Counted from the first letter of the stretch, positions 46,851 through 56,082 are shown. The stretch: DNA of 64,000 nucleotides from Hyphomicrobiales bacterium (GCA_900470965.1 UCCS01000006.1:1-64000), one strand, 5' to 3'. Notes: generated by a model not told the origin, from the letters alone. Numbers and translations: made by a program.

Positions 46851-47054
46851 CTATCGCACCGTGCCCTCGGGATTGAGAGACGCCGCATGGGCTTCGACGA
46901 TAGCAGCGGTAATCACCTTTCTGAGCTCGTAGACCAGCAAGCGGGACCGCTTGCGATCCAGGTCTTGTGCCGCCTTCGCCAAATTCAGGCCTTCCCGCAG
47001 AACTATATTATGGGCGCGCGCCAACGCCCAGCTTTCTATATCTGGGTTTATCAT
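46851..47054 (-). CDS. Small hypothetical protein (67 aa)
   Basis: The ATG at 47054 has a GGAG ribosome site 7 nt upstream, which favours it over an in-frame ATG 7 codons earlier. The 67-residue product is soluble, highly charged and probably all helical (ARAHNIVLREGLNLAKAAQDL, core E-G-L-N-L-A-K-A). I recognise no family. Upstream lies an AT-rich stretch with an inverted repeat. Reasonable codon use supports a real gene. Confidence 0.6.
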   Translation of the reverse strand: MINPDIESWALARAHNIVLREGLNLAKAAQDLDRKRSRLLVYELRKVITAAIVEAHAASLNPEGTVR

Positions 47055-47142
47055 TTGATATCTCCGCCGATTCATTCGGCATCAAGGATATTCACGAATC
47101 ATTTTACAGAATTTTCTTAAGTAGAAAGTAGAATCAGAAGCT

Positions 47143-47196
47143 GAATATTTTGCAACTGGCATTCAGCGCGAATTCGGCTTGCCGATCAAAATATTC
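47143..47196. repeat. 10-bp perfect inverted repeat in AT-rich region
   Basis: GAATATTTTG (47143-47152) and CAAAATATTC (47187-47196) are perfect inverted copies. GGCA and TGCC inside could extend the stem. It lies 89 bp upstream of the 67-residue minus-strand gene and could be an operator or an RNA element. Confidence 0.6.
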
Positions 47197-47457
47197 AACT
47201 AAATATGGGTGAATTTTAAAGCGGATATGTTAGTATATACAAATATGTACTTCCGTTGCCGCGACCGGCTGCATAGCGGAATATCCGCGCACCGCTCCTG
47301 CCGCACGACTTCAGACCACACGACTTCAGAAAAGTCCGCCACGACGTCGTTGAACGCATTCGCCTTGACTTTCCCGCGGCTTTCCTGTTTATCGCGCCCA
47401 ATCTGCGACGAGTAACAGACTCCGAGCCGCCGACCGGGACTGGATTCCGGAGGTCAA

Positions 47458-47491
47458 CACCCGACAGCGCGCTGCGCCCTCGGGTGCTTTT
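47458..47491 (+). terminator. Terminator-like hairpin in the ffh leader
   Basis: CACCCGA (47458-47464) pairs with TCGGGTG (47480-47486), followed by CTTTTTGG. The loop GC sequence CAGCGCGCTG is itself palindromic. It sits 91 nt upstream of the ffh ATG, so it may end a small upstream transcript or attenuate ffh. Confidence 0.6.
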
Positions 47492-47576
47492 TGGCTTTGC
47501 GTCTTGTTTTCGTCAAGGAAAAGCACGACGTTCCAGGGCATCCAAAAACTCCCCGAAACGTATCAAGGAAGAGCCG

Positions 47577-49160
47577 ATGTTTGAGAACCTCCAGGACCGT
47601 CTTGGTTCCATCTTGAATGGACTGACAGGCCGTGGCGCGCTTTCGGAAAGTGATGTTTCCGCAGCGCTGCGGGAGGTTCGCCGTGCGCTTCTGGAAGCCG
47701 ACGTTTCGCTGGAGGTGGTCCGCTCCTTTACCGACCGCGTGCGTGAAAAGGCCGTTGGCGCCGAGATCCTGAAGTCGATCAAGCCCGGCCAGATGGTCGT
47801 CAAGATCGTCCATGACGAGCTCATCGAAATGCTCGGCGGCGAGGGTGTCGGTGTCGACCTTCATGCGGCCGCCCCAGTCGTCATCATGATGGTCGGCCTG
47901 CAGGGCTCCGGTAAGACGACGACGACGGCAAAGATCGCCAATCGCCTGACGACGCGCGAGAAGAAGAAGGTGCTGATGGCATCGCTCGACACGCGCCGTC
48001 CGGCAGCGCAAGAGCAGCTTCGCCAGCTCGGCGCTCAGGCAAACATCGACACCCTGCCTGTTATTGCCGGCCAGTCTCCGACCGATATCGCCGCCCGCGC
48101 CGTTCAGGCCGCCAAGCTCGGCGGCCATGACGTCGTCATTCTCGACACCGCCGGCCGTACCCATATCGACGAACCCTTGATGGTCGAAATGGCCGACATC
48201 AAGAAGAAGTCGAACCCGCACGAAATCCTGCTGGTCGCCGATAGCCTGACCGGCCAGGACGCCGTCAACCTTGCCCGCAACTTCGATGAACGTGTCGGCA
48301 TCACCGGCCTCGTACTGACCCGCATGGATGGCGATGGACGCGGCGGTGCGGCCCTTTCCATGCGCGCCGTCACCGGCAAGCCGATCAAGCTGATCGGCGT
48401 CGGCGAACGAATGGGCGAACTGGAGGAATTCCATCCCCGTCGTATCGCTGACCGTATCCTCGGCATGGGCGATATCATCTCGCTCGTCGAGAAGGCGGCT
48501 GAAAACATCGACGCCGAAAAGGCGGCTGCCATGGCCGCCAAGATGGCCAAGGGCAAGTTTGACCTGAACGACCTCGCCGACCAGCTGCGTCAGATGCAGA
48601 AGATGGGTGGCATGGGCGGCATCATGGGCCTGATGCCCGGCATGGCCGGCATGAAGGACAAGATGGCCGCCGCCGGCTTGGACGACAAGCTGTTCGGCCG
48701 CCAGATCGCCATCATTCAGTCGATGACAAAGGCGGAGCGCGCCAATCCCGACCTGCTCAAGCATTCGCGCAAGAAGCGCATCGCTGCCGGTTCCGGCACC
48801 GATGCGGCTGCCATCAACAAGCTCCTGAAGATGCATCGGCAGATGGCCGACATGATGAAGATGATGGGTGGCAAGGGCAAAGGCGGCATGATGAAGCAGA
48901 TGATGGGCGGCCTTGCCGGCAAAATGGGGCTGGGGGGCCTCGGCGGCATGGGCGGCATGCCTGATCTCTCGAATATCGACCCGAAGCAGCTTGAAGCGCT
49001 GCAGAAGCAGGCGGAAGCCGCGGGTCTCGGAAAGCCGGGTGGGGGTATGCCCGGTCTAGGCGGAGGCTTGCCGGGCGGATTGCCCGGTCTTGGCGGCGCA
49101 AAGCTGCCGGGCCTCGGTGGTGGTTTCCCGGGCCTGCCCGGATTGCCCAAGAAGAAGTGA
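47577..49160 (+). CDS. ffh: Signal recognition particle protein Ffh
   Basis: Ffh binds signal sequences and 4.5S RNA and docks with FtsY. The 527-residue product has the N domain (1-95), G domain with Walker A GLQGSGKTTT at 107-116, DTRRPAAQEQL near 138-148, DTAGRTHID near 188-196 and TRMDGDGRGG near 245-254, then a Met/Gly-rich M domain (about 325-450). The last ~70 residues are a Gly/Pro/Leu-rich repeat tail (GGLPGLGG-type), longer than in E. coli Ffh. The ATG at 47577 follows AAGGAAGAG. Confidence 0.96.
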   Translation: MFENLQDRLGSILNGLTGRGALSESDVSAALREVRRALLEADVSLEVVRSFTDRVREKAVGAEILKSIKPGQMVVKIVHDELIEMLGGEGVGVDLHAAAPVVIMMVGLQGSGKTTTTAKIANRLTTREKKKVLMASLDTRRPAAQEQLRQLGAQANIDTLPVIAGQSPTDIAARAVQAAKLGGHDVVILDTAGRTHIDEPLMVEMADIKKKSNPHEILLVADSLTGQDAVNLARNFDERVGITGLVLTRMDGDGRGGAALSMRAVTGKPIKLIGVGERMGELEEFHPRRIADRILGMGDIISLVEKAAENIDAEKAAAMAAKMAKGKFDLNDLADQLRQMQKMGGMGGIMGLMPGMAGMKDKMAAAGLDDKLFGRQIAIIQSMTKAERANPDLLKHSRKKRIAAGSGTDAAAINKLLKMHRQMADMMKMMGGKGKGGMMKQMMGGLAGKMGLGGLGGMGGMPDLSNIDPKQLEALQKQAEAAGLGKPGGGMPGLGGGLPGGLPGLGGAKLPGLGGGFPGLPGLPKKK

Positions 49161-49176
49161 AAGGATCGCCTGCCCC

Positions 49177-49497
49177 ATGATTGATCCAGACGTCAAAGCC
49201 CAGCTTTCGAGCTACCGCCAGTCGATCGACAATATCGATGCGGCGCTCGTCCACATTCTGGCCGAACGCTTTCGCTGCACCAAAGAGGTCGGCGTGCTGA
49301 AGGCTAAGTACAAGTTGCCGCCGGCCGATCCGGCGCGCGAGGAATACCAGATCGCTCGTCTTCGTCAGCTTGCCGAAGATGCGCATCTGGACCCGGATTT
49401 CGCCGAGAAGTTCCTGAACTTCGTCATCAAGGAAGTCATCCGGCATCACGAGCAGATCGCTGCGGACCACGCTGAACAGAGCGCCGCAGCCCGATAA
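49177..49497 (+). CDS. Chorismate mutase (AroQ class)
   Basis: The 106-residue all-helical protein is a stand-alone AroQ-type chorismate mutase converting chorismate to prephenate for Phe/Tyr synthesis. Helix 1 reads SYRQSIDNIDAALVHILAERF near 10-30 (the R-x-x-I-D-x-I-D motif), followed by KEVGVLKAKYKLPPADPAREE, with the conserved Lys and Arg/Glu active-site residues. It begins 16 nt after ffh and precedes rpsP by 49 nt, a gene order conserved in rhizobia. Confidence 0.92.
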   Translation: MIDPDVKAQLSSYRQSIDNIDAALVHILAERFRCTKEVGVLKAKYKLPPADPAREEYQIARLRQLAEDAHLDPDFAEKFLNFVIKEVIRHHEQIAADHAEQSAAAR

Positions 49498-49546
49498 CCA
49501 TGCCGCTCAACGAAGCGGTTCAAGAAAAGCCTAAGGAGTAAAGAAT

Positions 49547-49915
49547 ATGGCACTGAAAATTCGTCTCGCACGCGGTGGTTCCAAGAAGCGCCCGTACTAC
49601 CACGTCGTTCTCGCCGATGCCCGCAGCCCGCGTGACGGCCGCTTCCTCGAGAGCCTCGGTTCCTGGAACCCGATGCTCGCCAAGGACGACGAAAAGCGCG
49701 TTCAGCTAAACGGCGAGCGCATCAAGCACTGGCTCGACCAGGGCGCGCTGCCGACCGACCGCGTCCTGCGCTTCCTCGACGAAGCCGGCATCTCCAAGCG
49801 CGAAACCCGCAACAACCCGGAAAAGGCAAAGCCGGGCAAGAAGGCTCAGGAGCGCGCTGCCGAAAAGGCTCAGAAGGCTGCTGACGCCGCTGAAGCTGCT
49901 GCTTCCGCCGAATAA
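49547..49915 (+). CDS. rpsP: 30S ribosomal protein S16
   Basis: S16 is needed for 30S assembly. The 122-residue product has the conserved [20 protein letters not shown] start (residues 4-23) and the [13 protein letters not shown] block near 31-43. The usual length is about 80-90; residues about 85-122 form an Ala/Lys/Glu-rich extension. A good AAGGAG site lies upstream, and a terminator follows, so rimM and downstream genes may have additional promoters. Confidence 0.97.
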   Translation: MALKIRLARGGSKKRPYYHVVLADARSPRDGRFLESLGSWNPMLAKDDEKRVQLNGERIKHWLDQGALPTDRVLRFLDEAGISKRETRNNPEKAKPGKKAQERAAEKAQKAADAAEAAASAE

Positions 49916-49935
49916 TAGGTTTCGACCCAATCCGG

Positions 49936-49966
49936 ACGGGCGGCATGGCGACATGCCGCCCGTTTT
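49936..49966 (+). terminator. Rho-independent terminator of rpsP
   Basis: ACGGGCGGCAT (49936-49946) pairs with ATGCCGCCCGT (49953-49963) around a 6-base loop and is followed by TTTTC. It lies 20 nt after the rpsP stop. Confidence 0.9.
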
Positions 49967-50041
49967 CGTTTCCATTCCCACGCACTTCGTTTATGAGAAG
50001 CGTGATCTCAGCTTCTTGCCTGCGTTCGAATGAAGGAACCC

Positions 50042-50611
50042 ATGACCAAGCTTGAAAATCCGGTGCTGATGGCAACCATCGGCGGCGCGCAGGGCATTCG
50101 CGGCGAGGTGCGCGTAAAGGCCTATACGGCCGATCCGACCGCGCTCGGCGACTATGGCCACCTGCACAGCATGGATGGACGCGTTTTCGAAGTTCTCGAA
50201 TTGCGCGAGATGAAGAATATCGTCGTCGTCCGCTTCCGCGGCGTCAACGACCGCAACGCCGCCGAGGCGTTGAACGGCCTGGAACTCTATATCGAACGCG
50301 ACAACCTGTCGGATGAGGAACTGGAGGACGACGAGTTCTTCTATGCCGATCTGGAAGGGCTCGAAGCCTTCGACGATCAGGGCATCAGTTACGGCACAGT
50401 GACCGGAGTCTTCGATTTCGGCGCCGGCGATCTTCTGGAACTCAAAGGTCCCGGCAAGCGCCCGGTGCTGATCCCCTTTTCGGAAGCCTCCGTGTTGGAA
50501 ATCGACCTTGAAGCCGGCAAGCTGCTCATTGATCCGCTTGCGGCCGGCCTCGTCGACAATCCCGACGACCTGAAGGGGCTCGCCCCCGGCAAGCCGAAGA
50601 AAAAGAAGTAG
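50042..50611 (+). CDS. rimM: Ribosome maturation factor RimM
   Basis: RimM binds S19 and assists 30S head maturation. The 189-residue product has the N-terminal beta-barrel ([19 protein letters not shown] near 11-29, core G-A-Q-G-I-R-G-E-V) and a PRC-barrel ([12 protein letters not shown] near 95-106, [16 protein letters not shown] near 139-154), then a basic tail. The ATG at 50042 with AAGGA 6 nt upstream is preferred over the in-frame ATG at 50030. trmD follows after 5 nt. Confidence 0.95.
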   Translation: MTKLENPVLMATIGGAQGIRGEVRVKAYTADPTALGDYGHLHSMDGRVFEVLELREMKNIVVVRFRGVNDRNAAEALNGLELYIERDNLSDEELEDDEFFYADLEGLEAFDDQGISYGTVTGVFDFGAGDLLELKGPGKRPVLIPFSEASVLEIDLEAGKLLIDPLAAGLVDNPDDLKGLAPGKPKKKK

Positions 50612-50616
50612 GCGCC

Positions 50617-51318
50617 ATGGCTTTCCGGGCGACCGTGCTGACACTCTACCCGGAAATGTTTCCGGGCCATCTGGATTTTTCGCTCGCCGGCAAGGCGGCA
50701 GAGCGTGGACAATGGTCGCTCGATACCGTGCAGATCCGCGATTTTGCGCCGGATAAGCACCGAACCGTCGATGATACACCGGCCGGCGGCGGCGCCGGCA
50801 TGGTGCTGAAGTCCGATGTGCTCGCCCGGGCCATCGACAGCGCTTCTGAAAATGACAACCGCCCGCGCCTCCTGATGAGCCCGCGCGGCAAGCCGCTGAC
50901 GCAGGAGCGCGTGCGGCAACTGGCGGCCGGCGACGGGGTGATCATCGTCTGCGGCCGTTTCGAAGGCATCGACCAGCGTGTGATCGAGGCACGCCAACTC
51001 GAAGAAGTCTCGATCGGCGACTACGTACTGTCAGGCGGCGAGCCGGCAGCGTTGATCCTACTCGACGCGATCGTCCGCATCCTGCCGGGCGTCATGGGCA
51101 ATGACCTCTCCGGCCTGCATGAAAGCTTCGAAGGCGGACTTCTGGAACATCCGCATTATACCCGCCCGCAGGAATGGGAAGGCCGCGAGATTCCGGCGAT
51201 CCTCACTTCCGGCAATCACGGCGCCATCGAGAAGTGGCGCCATGAACAATCCGTCTCGCTCACAAAAGAACGGCGGCCAGACCTGATTGGGGCGCAGAAG
51301 CCCGAAAAAGCGGGCTGA
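50617..51318 (+). CDS. trmD: tRNA (guanine-N1-)-methyltransferase
   Basis: TrmD methylates G37 of tRNAs, preventing frameshifts. The 233-residue SPOUT enzyme shows [12 protein letters not shown] near 8-19, [13 protein letters not shown] near 50-62 and the trefoil-knot SAM site [15 protein letters not shown] near 131-145, followed by the linker and C-terminal helical domain ([14 protein letters not shown] near 178-191). It is 5 nt after rimM. Confidence 0.97.
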   Translation: MAFRATVLTLYPEMFPGHLDFSLAGKAAERGQWSLDTVQIRDFAPDKHRTVDDTPAGGGAGMVLKSDVLARAIDSASENDNRPRLLMSPRGKPLTQERVRQLAAGDGVIIVCGRFEGIDQRVIEARQLEEVSIGDYVLSGGEPAALILLDAIVRILPGVMGNDLSGLHESFEGGLLEHPHYTRPQEWEGREIPAILTSGNHGAIEKWRHEQSVSLTKERRPDLIGAQKPEKAG

Positions 51319-51517
51319 TTTCACAAATTTGTCGCCCAAGGGATGACAGGTGGAAGTCTTTCGTGTAATGGCGCACGCGGAAATGGGGTTTAACCCTGTC
51401 TGCCAGCAAACAAAGAATGGCGAATCCGCTCCCGCCCGCAAGGGCAAACTCCGGAGGCATCGACCGAAGGACAGTGTGAGCGCTCTGGCTGTTTCAGAAG
51501 AACCAAAGGTTAAGACG

Positions 51518-52054
51518 ATGAACATCATTCAGCAGCTTGAGGCCGAACAGGCCGCCAAGATCGAAGCCAAGCGCACCCTTCCTGAATTCTCCCCGGGCGA
51601 CACCGTCCGTGTCAACGTGAAGGTCACGGAAGGCAACCGTACCCGCGTTCAGGCATACGAAGGCGTTTGCATCGCGCGCTCCGGCGGCGGCCTGCAGGAA
51701 AACTTCACGGTCCGCAAGATCTCCTACGGCGAAGGCGTCGAGCGCGTATTCCCGGTCTACTCCCCGATGATCGAAAGCGTCGAAGTCGTTCGCCGTGGTA
51801 AGGTCCGTCGCGCCAAGCTCTACTACCTGCGCGATCGCCGCGGTAAGTCGGCTCGTATCGTCGAGAACACCGGCACCCGCGCCCGCAAGCTCAACGATGC
51901 CGAGCGTCAGGCCCTTGCCGAGGAAAAGGCACGTATCGAAGCTGAAAAGGTTGCAGCAGCTCAGGCTCTCGCCGCCGAAAAGGCAGCAGCAGAAGCCGCT
52001 GAAGCAAAGGCCGCCGCAGAAGCTGCAGCCGCTGCTGAAGGTTCGGCTGAATAA
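51518..52054 (+). CDS. rplS: 50S ribosomal protein L19
   Basis: L19 sits at the 30S-50S interface. Residues 1-115 are the conserved protein: [22 protein letters not shown] near 24-45, [17 protein letters not shown] near 66-82 and [17 protein letters not shown] near 97-113. The remaining ~63 residues form an Ala/Glu/Lys-rich helical extension, giving 178 residues against the usual ~115-130. The ATG at 51518 starts [12 protein letters not shown] 199-bp leader separates it from trmD. Confidence 0.97.
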   Translation: MNIIQQLEAEQAAKIEAKRTLPEFSPGDTVRVNVKVTEGNRTRVQAYEGVCIARSGGGLQENFTVRKISYGEGVERVFPVYSPMIESVEVVRRGKVRRAKLYYLRDRRGKSARIVENTGTRARKLNDAERQALAEEKARIEAEKVAAAQALAAEKAAAEAAEAKAAAEAAAAAEGSAE

Positions 52055-52085
52055 GCAGCTCGCGAAAGCGAAATCATTGCATGGG

Positions 52086-52117
52086 AAAGGCGGTCTTTGG
52101 GCCGCCTTTTCTTTTTT
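52086..52117 (+). terminator. Rho-independent terminator of rplS
   Basis: AAAGGCGG and CCGCCTTT pair around an 8-base loop and are followed by T-rich sequence (TCTTTTTTT). It starts 31 nt after the rplS stop codon. Confidence 0.92.
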
Positions 52118-52201
52118 TGCGCCAGTGTGCAGCGCTTGCAGCCTTGCCATATCAGCATCTTCCATGACAATTCTGCCGTTCAAATATTGGGGAGCCACAC
52201 C

Positions 52202-52999
52202 ATGTTCTTTCGCCGCACTGTTCTTGCCAGCCTGACCGCCGCAATGCTTTCGCCGCTCGCAGCTTTCGCCGGCAGCCTGCCGGACCTTGGCGGCAAGACT
52301 GTCGTCGTGGTGACGGAAAACGCCTATCCGCCGCTGCAGTTCGTCGACCCCAAGTCCGGTCAGCAGATCGGCTGGGAATATGACGCGATGAACGAGATTG
52401 CCAAGCGGCTGAACTTCAAGGTCGAATACCAGAACACCAGCTGGGACGCGATGATCCAGGCCGTATCCGACGGCCAGTACAACATCGGCATGACCGGCAT
52501 CACCATCAAGGACGATCGCAAGCAGAAGGTTGATTTCTCCGATCCCTATATGCGCTCGCAGCAATTCATGCTTGTTCGTGGCGATGAGAAGCGTTTCACC
52601 GACGCCAAGAGCTTCGGTGCCTTCAACGATGGCCTGATCGGCGCCCAGCCCGGCACTTCGCCTTTCTATACCGCCGTCTATGAAATCCTGGATGGCAACG
52701 AACAGAACCCGCGCATCAAGCTCTTCGAAACCTTCGGCGCAACCGTGCAGGCTCTGAAGACCGGCGATGTCGATCTCGTCCTGACCGACAGCGTCGCTGC
52801 CAAGGGTTATGTCGATTCTTCGAATGGCGGGCTGAAGGTCGTCGGTGAACCGCTCGGCACCGAGGATTTCGGCTTCATCTTCCCGAAGGGTTCCGATCTC
52901 GTCGCTCCCGTCAATGCCGCCATTGCCGACCTGAAGGCGGACGGCACCTTTGATGCACTGAACAAAAAGTGGTTCCTCGACTACAAGATGGGCCAGTAG
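52202..52999 (+). CDS. Polar amino acid ABC transporter substrate-binding protein
   Basis: The 265-residue periplasmic binding protein has a signal peptide (1-22) and the family 3 fold. Visible blocks are ENAYPPLQFVDPKSGQQIGWEYDAMNEIAKRL (core G-W-E-Y-D near 59-63), MTGITIKDDRKQKVDFSDPY near 99-118 (core T-x-x-R-x-x-x-x-D-F-S) and DVDLVLTDS near 190-198. These bind polar amino acids such as glutamine or arginine; the exact ligand is unknown. Its permease follows after 18 nt, but no ATPase gene is adjacent. Confidence 0.92.
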   Translation: MFFRRTVLASLTAAMLSPLAAFAGSLPDLGGKTVVVVTENAYPPLQFVDPKSGQQIGWEYDAMNEIAKRLNFKVEYQNTSWDAMIQAVSDGQYNIGMTGITIKDDRKQKVDFSDPYMRSQQFMLVRGDEKRFTDAKSFGAFNDGLIGAQPGTSPFYTAVYEILDGNEQNPRIKLFETFGATVQALKTGDVDLVLTDSVAAKGYVDSSNGGLKVVGEPLGTEDFGFIFPKGSDLVAPVNAAIADLKADGTFDALNKKWFLDYKMGQ

Positions 53000-53017
53000 T
53001 CCCCCGAGCGATCGCAG

Positions 53018-53836
53018 ATGGCATTACCACCATCCCCGCGACACGAGAAGGACGACCGTCCCTGGTGGCTGGTCGTCCTTGTTCTGATCGGCGTCGTTCT
53101 CGCCGTCGTCATCATTACCAACGATATTTACACGCAGGTCTTCCGGACCGTCGTGAATGGTGCCGGCATTACCGTGTTCGTGACACTCGTCGCCTTTGTG
53201 TTGGCGACCGTGCTCGGTCTGGGCATTGCGCTACTTGGCCTCTCCGACAATATCGTGCTGCGCCAGGTCGCCCGCTTCTACATCGAGATCATCCGGGGCA
53301 TTCCAATCCTCGTGCTGCTCTTCTATATCGCCTTCGTCGGCGCGCCGGGTGTGGTCGCAGCCTATAATTTCTTGATCACACCCCTGGTGAAAGCCGGTAT
53401 TGCCGAGCCGATCCTCGTGCGTGATCTGTCGCTGATGTGGCGCGCCATCATCGCCCTGATGATCGGCTATTCCTCTTTCATCGCCGAAATCTTTCGCGCC
53501 GGTTTCCAGTCGGTCGATATCGGCCAGATCGAGGCGGCCAAATCGCTCGGGCTGTCGCGCTACCGCCGTTTCAGGCTCGTTGTCTTCCCGCAAGCGATCC
53601 GGGTGATCTTCCCGCCGCTCTCCAACGACTTCGTCTCGATGGTGAAGGATTCCTCCCTCGTCTCCGTTCTCGGCGTTTCCGACATCACACAGATGGGCAA
53701 GGTTTATGCTTCCGGCTCTTTCCGCTTCTTCGAGACCTATTCGATCGTCACCTATATCTACCTGATCCTGACGATCGGCCTGTCGCTCTTCCTGCGGCGG
53801 ATCGAGAAGAAGATGAAGCAGATGCCGCGGCGCTAG
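53018..53836 (+). CDS. Polar amino acid ABC transporter permease (HisM type)
   Basis: The 272-residue permease has an N-terminal helix (17-36), then the HisMQ core with five helices. The ATPase-contact EAA loop is IEAAKSLGLSRYRRFRLVVFPQAIR (core E-A-A-K-S-L-G) near 171-195. It starts 18 nt after the binding-protein gene and ends the unit. A single permease implies a homodimer. The cognate ATPase must be encoded elsewhere or be shared with another system. Confidence 0.92.
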   Translation: MALPPSPRHEKDDRPWWLVVLVLIGVVLAVVIITNDIYTQVFRTVVNGAGITVFVTLVAFVLATVLGLGIALLGLSDNIVLRQVARFYIEIIRGIPILVLLFYIAFVGAPGVVAAYNFLITPLVKAGIAEPILVRDLSLMWRAIIALMIGYSSFIAEIFRAGFQSVDIGQIEAAKSLGLSRYRRFRLVVFPQAIRVIFPPLSNDFVSMVKDSSLVSVLGVSDITQMGKVYASGSFRFFETYSIVTYIYLILTIGLSLFLRRIEKKMKQMPRR

Positions 53837-54079
53837 AGCGTCGTACGATTGGAATTGCCGTTTCGATCAAAAATCGCTATATCCAGCGCCATGGAATCCA
53901 AGTTCAGATGCATCGGTGCGCATATTTTCGTGCTGCAGGACCATTATCGCCTGCCGGCACGTTTCTTTGCGTCCGTTTCCGGTGCGCTCAACAGCCGACT
54001 TCGTTGATCGAATGACGGCCGGCGGAGCCTGTCCGCCACATCCTTAAATTCCATGCTCCAGCCAAAACGGACTATAGCC
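53837..54079. other. 243-bp region between the permease and leuC
   Basis: This must hold the leuC promoter. Just after the permease stop is AGAGCGTCGTAC, which resembles the end of the type II repeats but is not followed by a clear palindrome. A small hairpin GGCGGA/TCCGCC lies at 54022-54038, 41 nt before leuC. I see no leader peptide rich in leucine codons. Confidence 0.5.
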
Positions 54080-55489
54080 ATGAGCGCACCGCGTACCCTT
54101 TACGACAAGATCTGGGCCGACCACCTGGTGGATGAACAGCCTGACGGCACCTGTCTTCTCTATATTGACCGTCACCTGGTCCATGAAGTCACCTCGCCGC
54201 AGGCCTTCGAAGGCCTGCGCATGACCCACCGCAAGGTTCGCGCGCCTGAAAAGACGCTTGCCGTCGTCGACCATAACGTTCCGACCTCACCCGACCGCCA
54301 TCTCGGCATCAAGAATGAGGAAAGCCGCATCCAGGTCGAAGCGTTGGCAACCAATGCGGCCGAATTCGGCGTCGAGTATTACTCGGCAAGCGACAAGCGT
54401 CAGGGCATCGTTCACATCGTCGGTCCGGAACAGGGTTTCACCTTGCCCGGCATGACCATTGTCTGCGGCGACAGCCACACCTCGACGCACGGCGCCTTCG
54501 GCGCGCTGGCGCATGGGATCGGCACCTCCGAGGTCGAACATGTCCTGGCGACCCAGACGCTGATCCAGAAGAAGGCGAAGAACATGCTGGTGCGGGTCGA
54601 CGGCCTGCTTCCACCGCATGTAACCGCCAAGGACATCATCCTCGCCATCATTGGCGAGATCGGCACGGCCGGCGGCACCGGCCACGTCATCGAATTTGCG
54701 GGCGAAGCTATCCGCGCGCTGTCGATGGAAGGTCGCATGACGATCTGCAACATGACGATCGAAGGCGGAGCCCGCGCTGGTCTGATCGCCCCTGACGAAA
54801 AGACCTTCGAATACATCAAGGGCAAGCCGCGTGCGCCGAAGGGCGAGGCGCTGGAACAGGCGATTGCCTACTGGAAGACACTGCAGACCGATGAAGGTGC
54901 TCATTACGACCGCGTCGTCGTGCTCGATGCTGCCAACCTGCCGCCGATCGTATCCTGGGGTTCCTCACCCGAGGACGTGATTTCCGTGCAGGGTATCGTA
55001 CCGAACCCTGACGATATCCAGGACGAAACGAAGCGCACCTCCAAATGGCGCGCGCTCGACTATATGGGGCTGAAGCCGGGCACCAAAATGACCGATATCA
55101 CCCTCGACCGCGTCTTCATCGGCTCCTGCACCAACGGCCGCATCGAGGATCTGCGCGAGGTCGCCAAGGTTGTTGAAGGCAAGACCGTTGCGTCGACCGT
55201 CGATGCCATGATCGTTCCGGGCTCTGGCCTCGTGAAGGAACAGGCGGAAGCCGAAGGCCTCGACAAGATCTTCAAGGCGGCCGGTTTCGACTGGCGCGAG
55301 CCGGGTTGCTCCATGTGCCTTGCCATGAACGACGACCGCCTGAAGCCGGGCGAGCGTTGCGCCTCGACCTCGAACCGCAACTTTGAAGGCCGCCAGGGCT
55401 TCAAGGGCCGCACACATCTCGTCTCGCCGGCCATGGCCGCTGCAGCCGCGATTGCCGGCCACTTCGTCGATATCCGCGAGTGGAACTGA
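54080..55489 (+). CDS. leuC: 3-isopropylmalate dehydratase large subunit
   Basis: LeuC with LeuD isomerises 2- to 3-isopropylmalate in leucine synthesis. The 469-residue product has the [4Fe-4S] ligands Cys350 (GSCTNGR), Cys410 and Cys413 (CSMC), and [24 protein letters not shown] (core G-D-S-H-T-S) near 129-152. Length is normal. leuD is not adjacent in the window; in rhizobia it is commonly elsewhere. It has its own terminator. Confidence 0.97.
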   Translation: MSAPRTLYDKIWADHLVDEQPDGTCLLYIDRHLVHEVTSPQAFEGLRMTHRKVRAPEKTLAVVDHNVPTSPDRHLGIKNEESRIQVEALATNAAEFGVEYYSASDKRQGIVHIVGPEQGFTLPGMTIVCGDSHTSTHGAFGALAHGIGTSEVEHVLATQTLIQKKAKNMLVRVDGLLPPHVTAKDIILAIIGEIGTAGGTGHVIEFAGEAIRALSMEGRMTICNMTIEGGARAGLIAPDEKTFEYIKGKPRAPKGEALEQAIAYWKTLQTDEGAHYDRVVVLDAANLPPIVSWGSSPEDVISVQGIVPNPDDIQDETKRTSKWRALDYMGLKPGTKMTDITLDRVFIGSCTNGRIEDLREVAKVVEGKTVASTVDAMIVPGSGLVKEQAEAEGLDKIFKAAGFDWREPGCSMCLAMNDDRLKPGERCASTSNRNFEGRQGFKGRTHLVSPAMAAAAAIAGHFVDIREWN

Positions 55490-55513
55490 TCTTTCTCGCA
55501 CATCTGACATGAC

Positions 55514-55541
55514 AAAAGCCCGGCGCTCGCGCCGGGCTTTT
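55514..55541 (+). terminator. Rho-independent terminator of leuC
   Basis: AAAAGCCCGGCGC and GCGCCGGGCTTTT are perfect inverted arms around only TC (the stem opens at the apex). A T-run follows. It starts 25 nt after the leuC stop. Confidence 0.93.
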
Positions 55542-55684
55542 GCTTTCAAGGACCTGGCAATGACACTCTTTTGATCGGTTTTCACCCTTTCGGATAATCG
55601 ACTTGGCCATTCGCTTATGTGCGTGATGGGATCCGCGTTTCAGGAATGGACGTGTTCGAGTTGATATCGCCGGGAGTATGATCG

Positions 55685-56029
55685 ATGAGAAAGAGATTGT
55701 TGGCAGTTCTGCCGATCGCCGCCCTCACCGCTTTTGCCACCGTGGCGCCGGTCGATACCGGTATTGCCGCTCCGCTCTATGCAGAACCGCCCGCCATTGC
55801 TGGCATCGTCTATCTCGCGCAGGCGCAGCGCGGCTACTGGAATGGATATCGTGGCTACCGTACGCAGCGTCCCGGCTACCGGCAGGGACCGGATGGCTAC
55901 TGGTATCCTTCGCGGGCATTCCGGGGAAGTGCGGACTATACCGGCTCCATTCGGACGGAGCCCCGGCTGAGGAACACCTGTGACTATGGGTTCCGGCCGA
56001 CCAACGGCTCTCACTACTGCAATTACTAG
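55685..56029 (+). CDS. Small secreted Tyr/Gly/Arg-rich protein (BA14K-like?)
   Basis: The 114-residue product has a signal peptide (about 1-29) and a mature region rich in Tyr, Gly and Arg (RGYWNGYRGYRTQRPGYR, GPDGYWYPSRAF) with two Cys near the C-terminus. The aromatic G-Y-x-W-Y-P pattern recalls the BA14K family of Brucella and rhizobia, but the match is weak. It appears monocistronic. No function is assigned. Confidence 0.65.
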   Translation: MRKRLLAVLPIAALTAFATVAPVDTGIAAPLYAEPPAIAGIVYLAQAQRGYWNGYRGYRTQRPGYRQGPDGYWYPSRAFRGSADYTGSIRTEPRLRNTCDYGFRPTNGSHYCNY

Positions 56030-56082
56030 AAAGCGGATTGAAAGGCGGCGGCCGATTTGACAGCCGCCGCCTGCTTTACCGC

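Larger units (their letters stand above)
47055..47576. other. 522-bp intergenic region before ffh
   Basis: The left part (about 47080-47250) is strikingly AT-rich relative to the window and holds a 10-bp inverted repeat (47143-47196). The right part is GC-rich and ends in a terminator-like hairpin (47458-47491) about 86 nt before ffh. A 68-codon frame at 47209-47415 has no recognisable features. A small RNA or an attenuated ffh leader would fit; I see no SRP 4.5S RNA motif here. Confidence 0.6.

Noticed and set aside
47055-47576. 4.5S SRP RNA gene next to ffh
   Set aside because: I looked for the conserved GGAAGCAGCC-type apical loop of SRP RNA and did not find it.
53837-53850. Third type II repeat copy after the permease
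   Set aside because: Only AGAGCGTC is shared; no matching right arm was found, so it is not called.
54022-54038. Leucine attenuator before leuC
   Set aside because: The hairpin is short, has no T-run, and no Leu-rich leader peptide is visible upstream.
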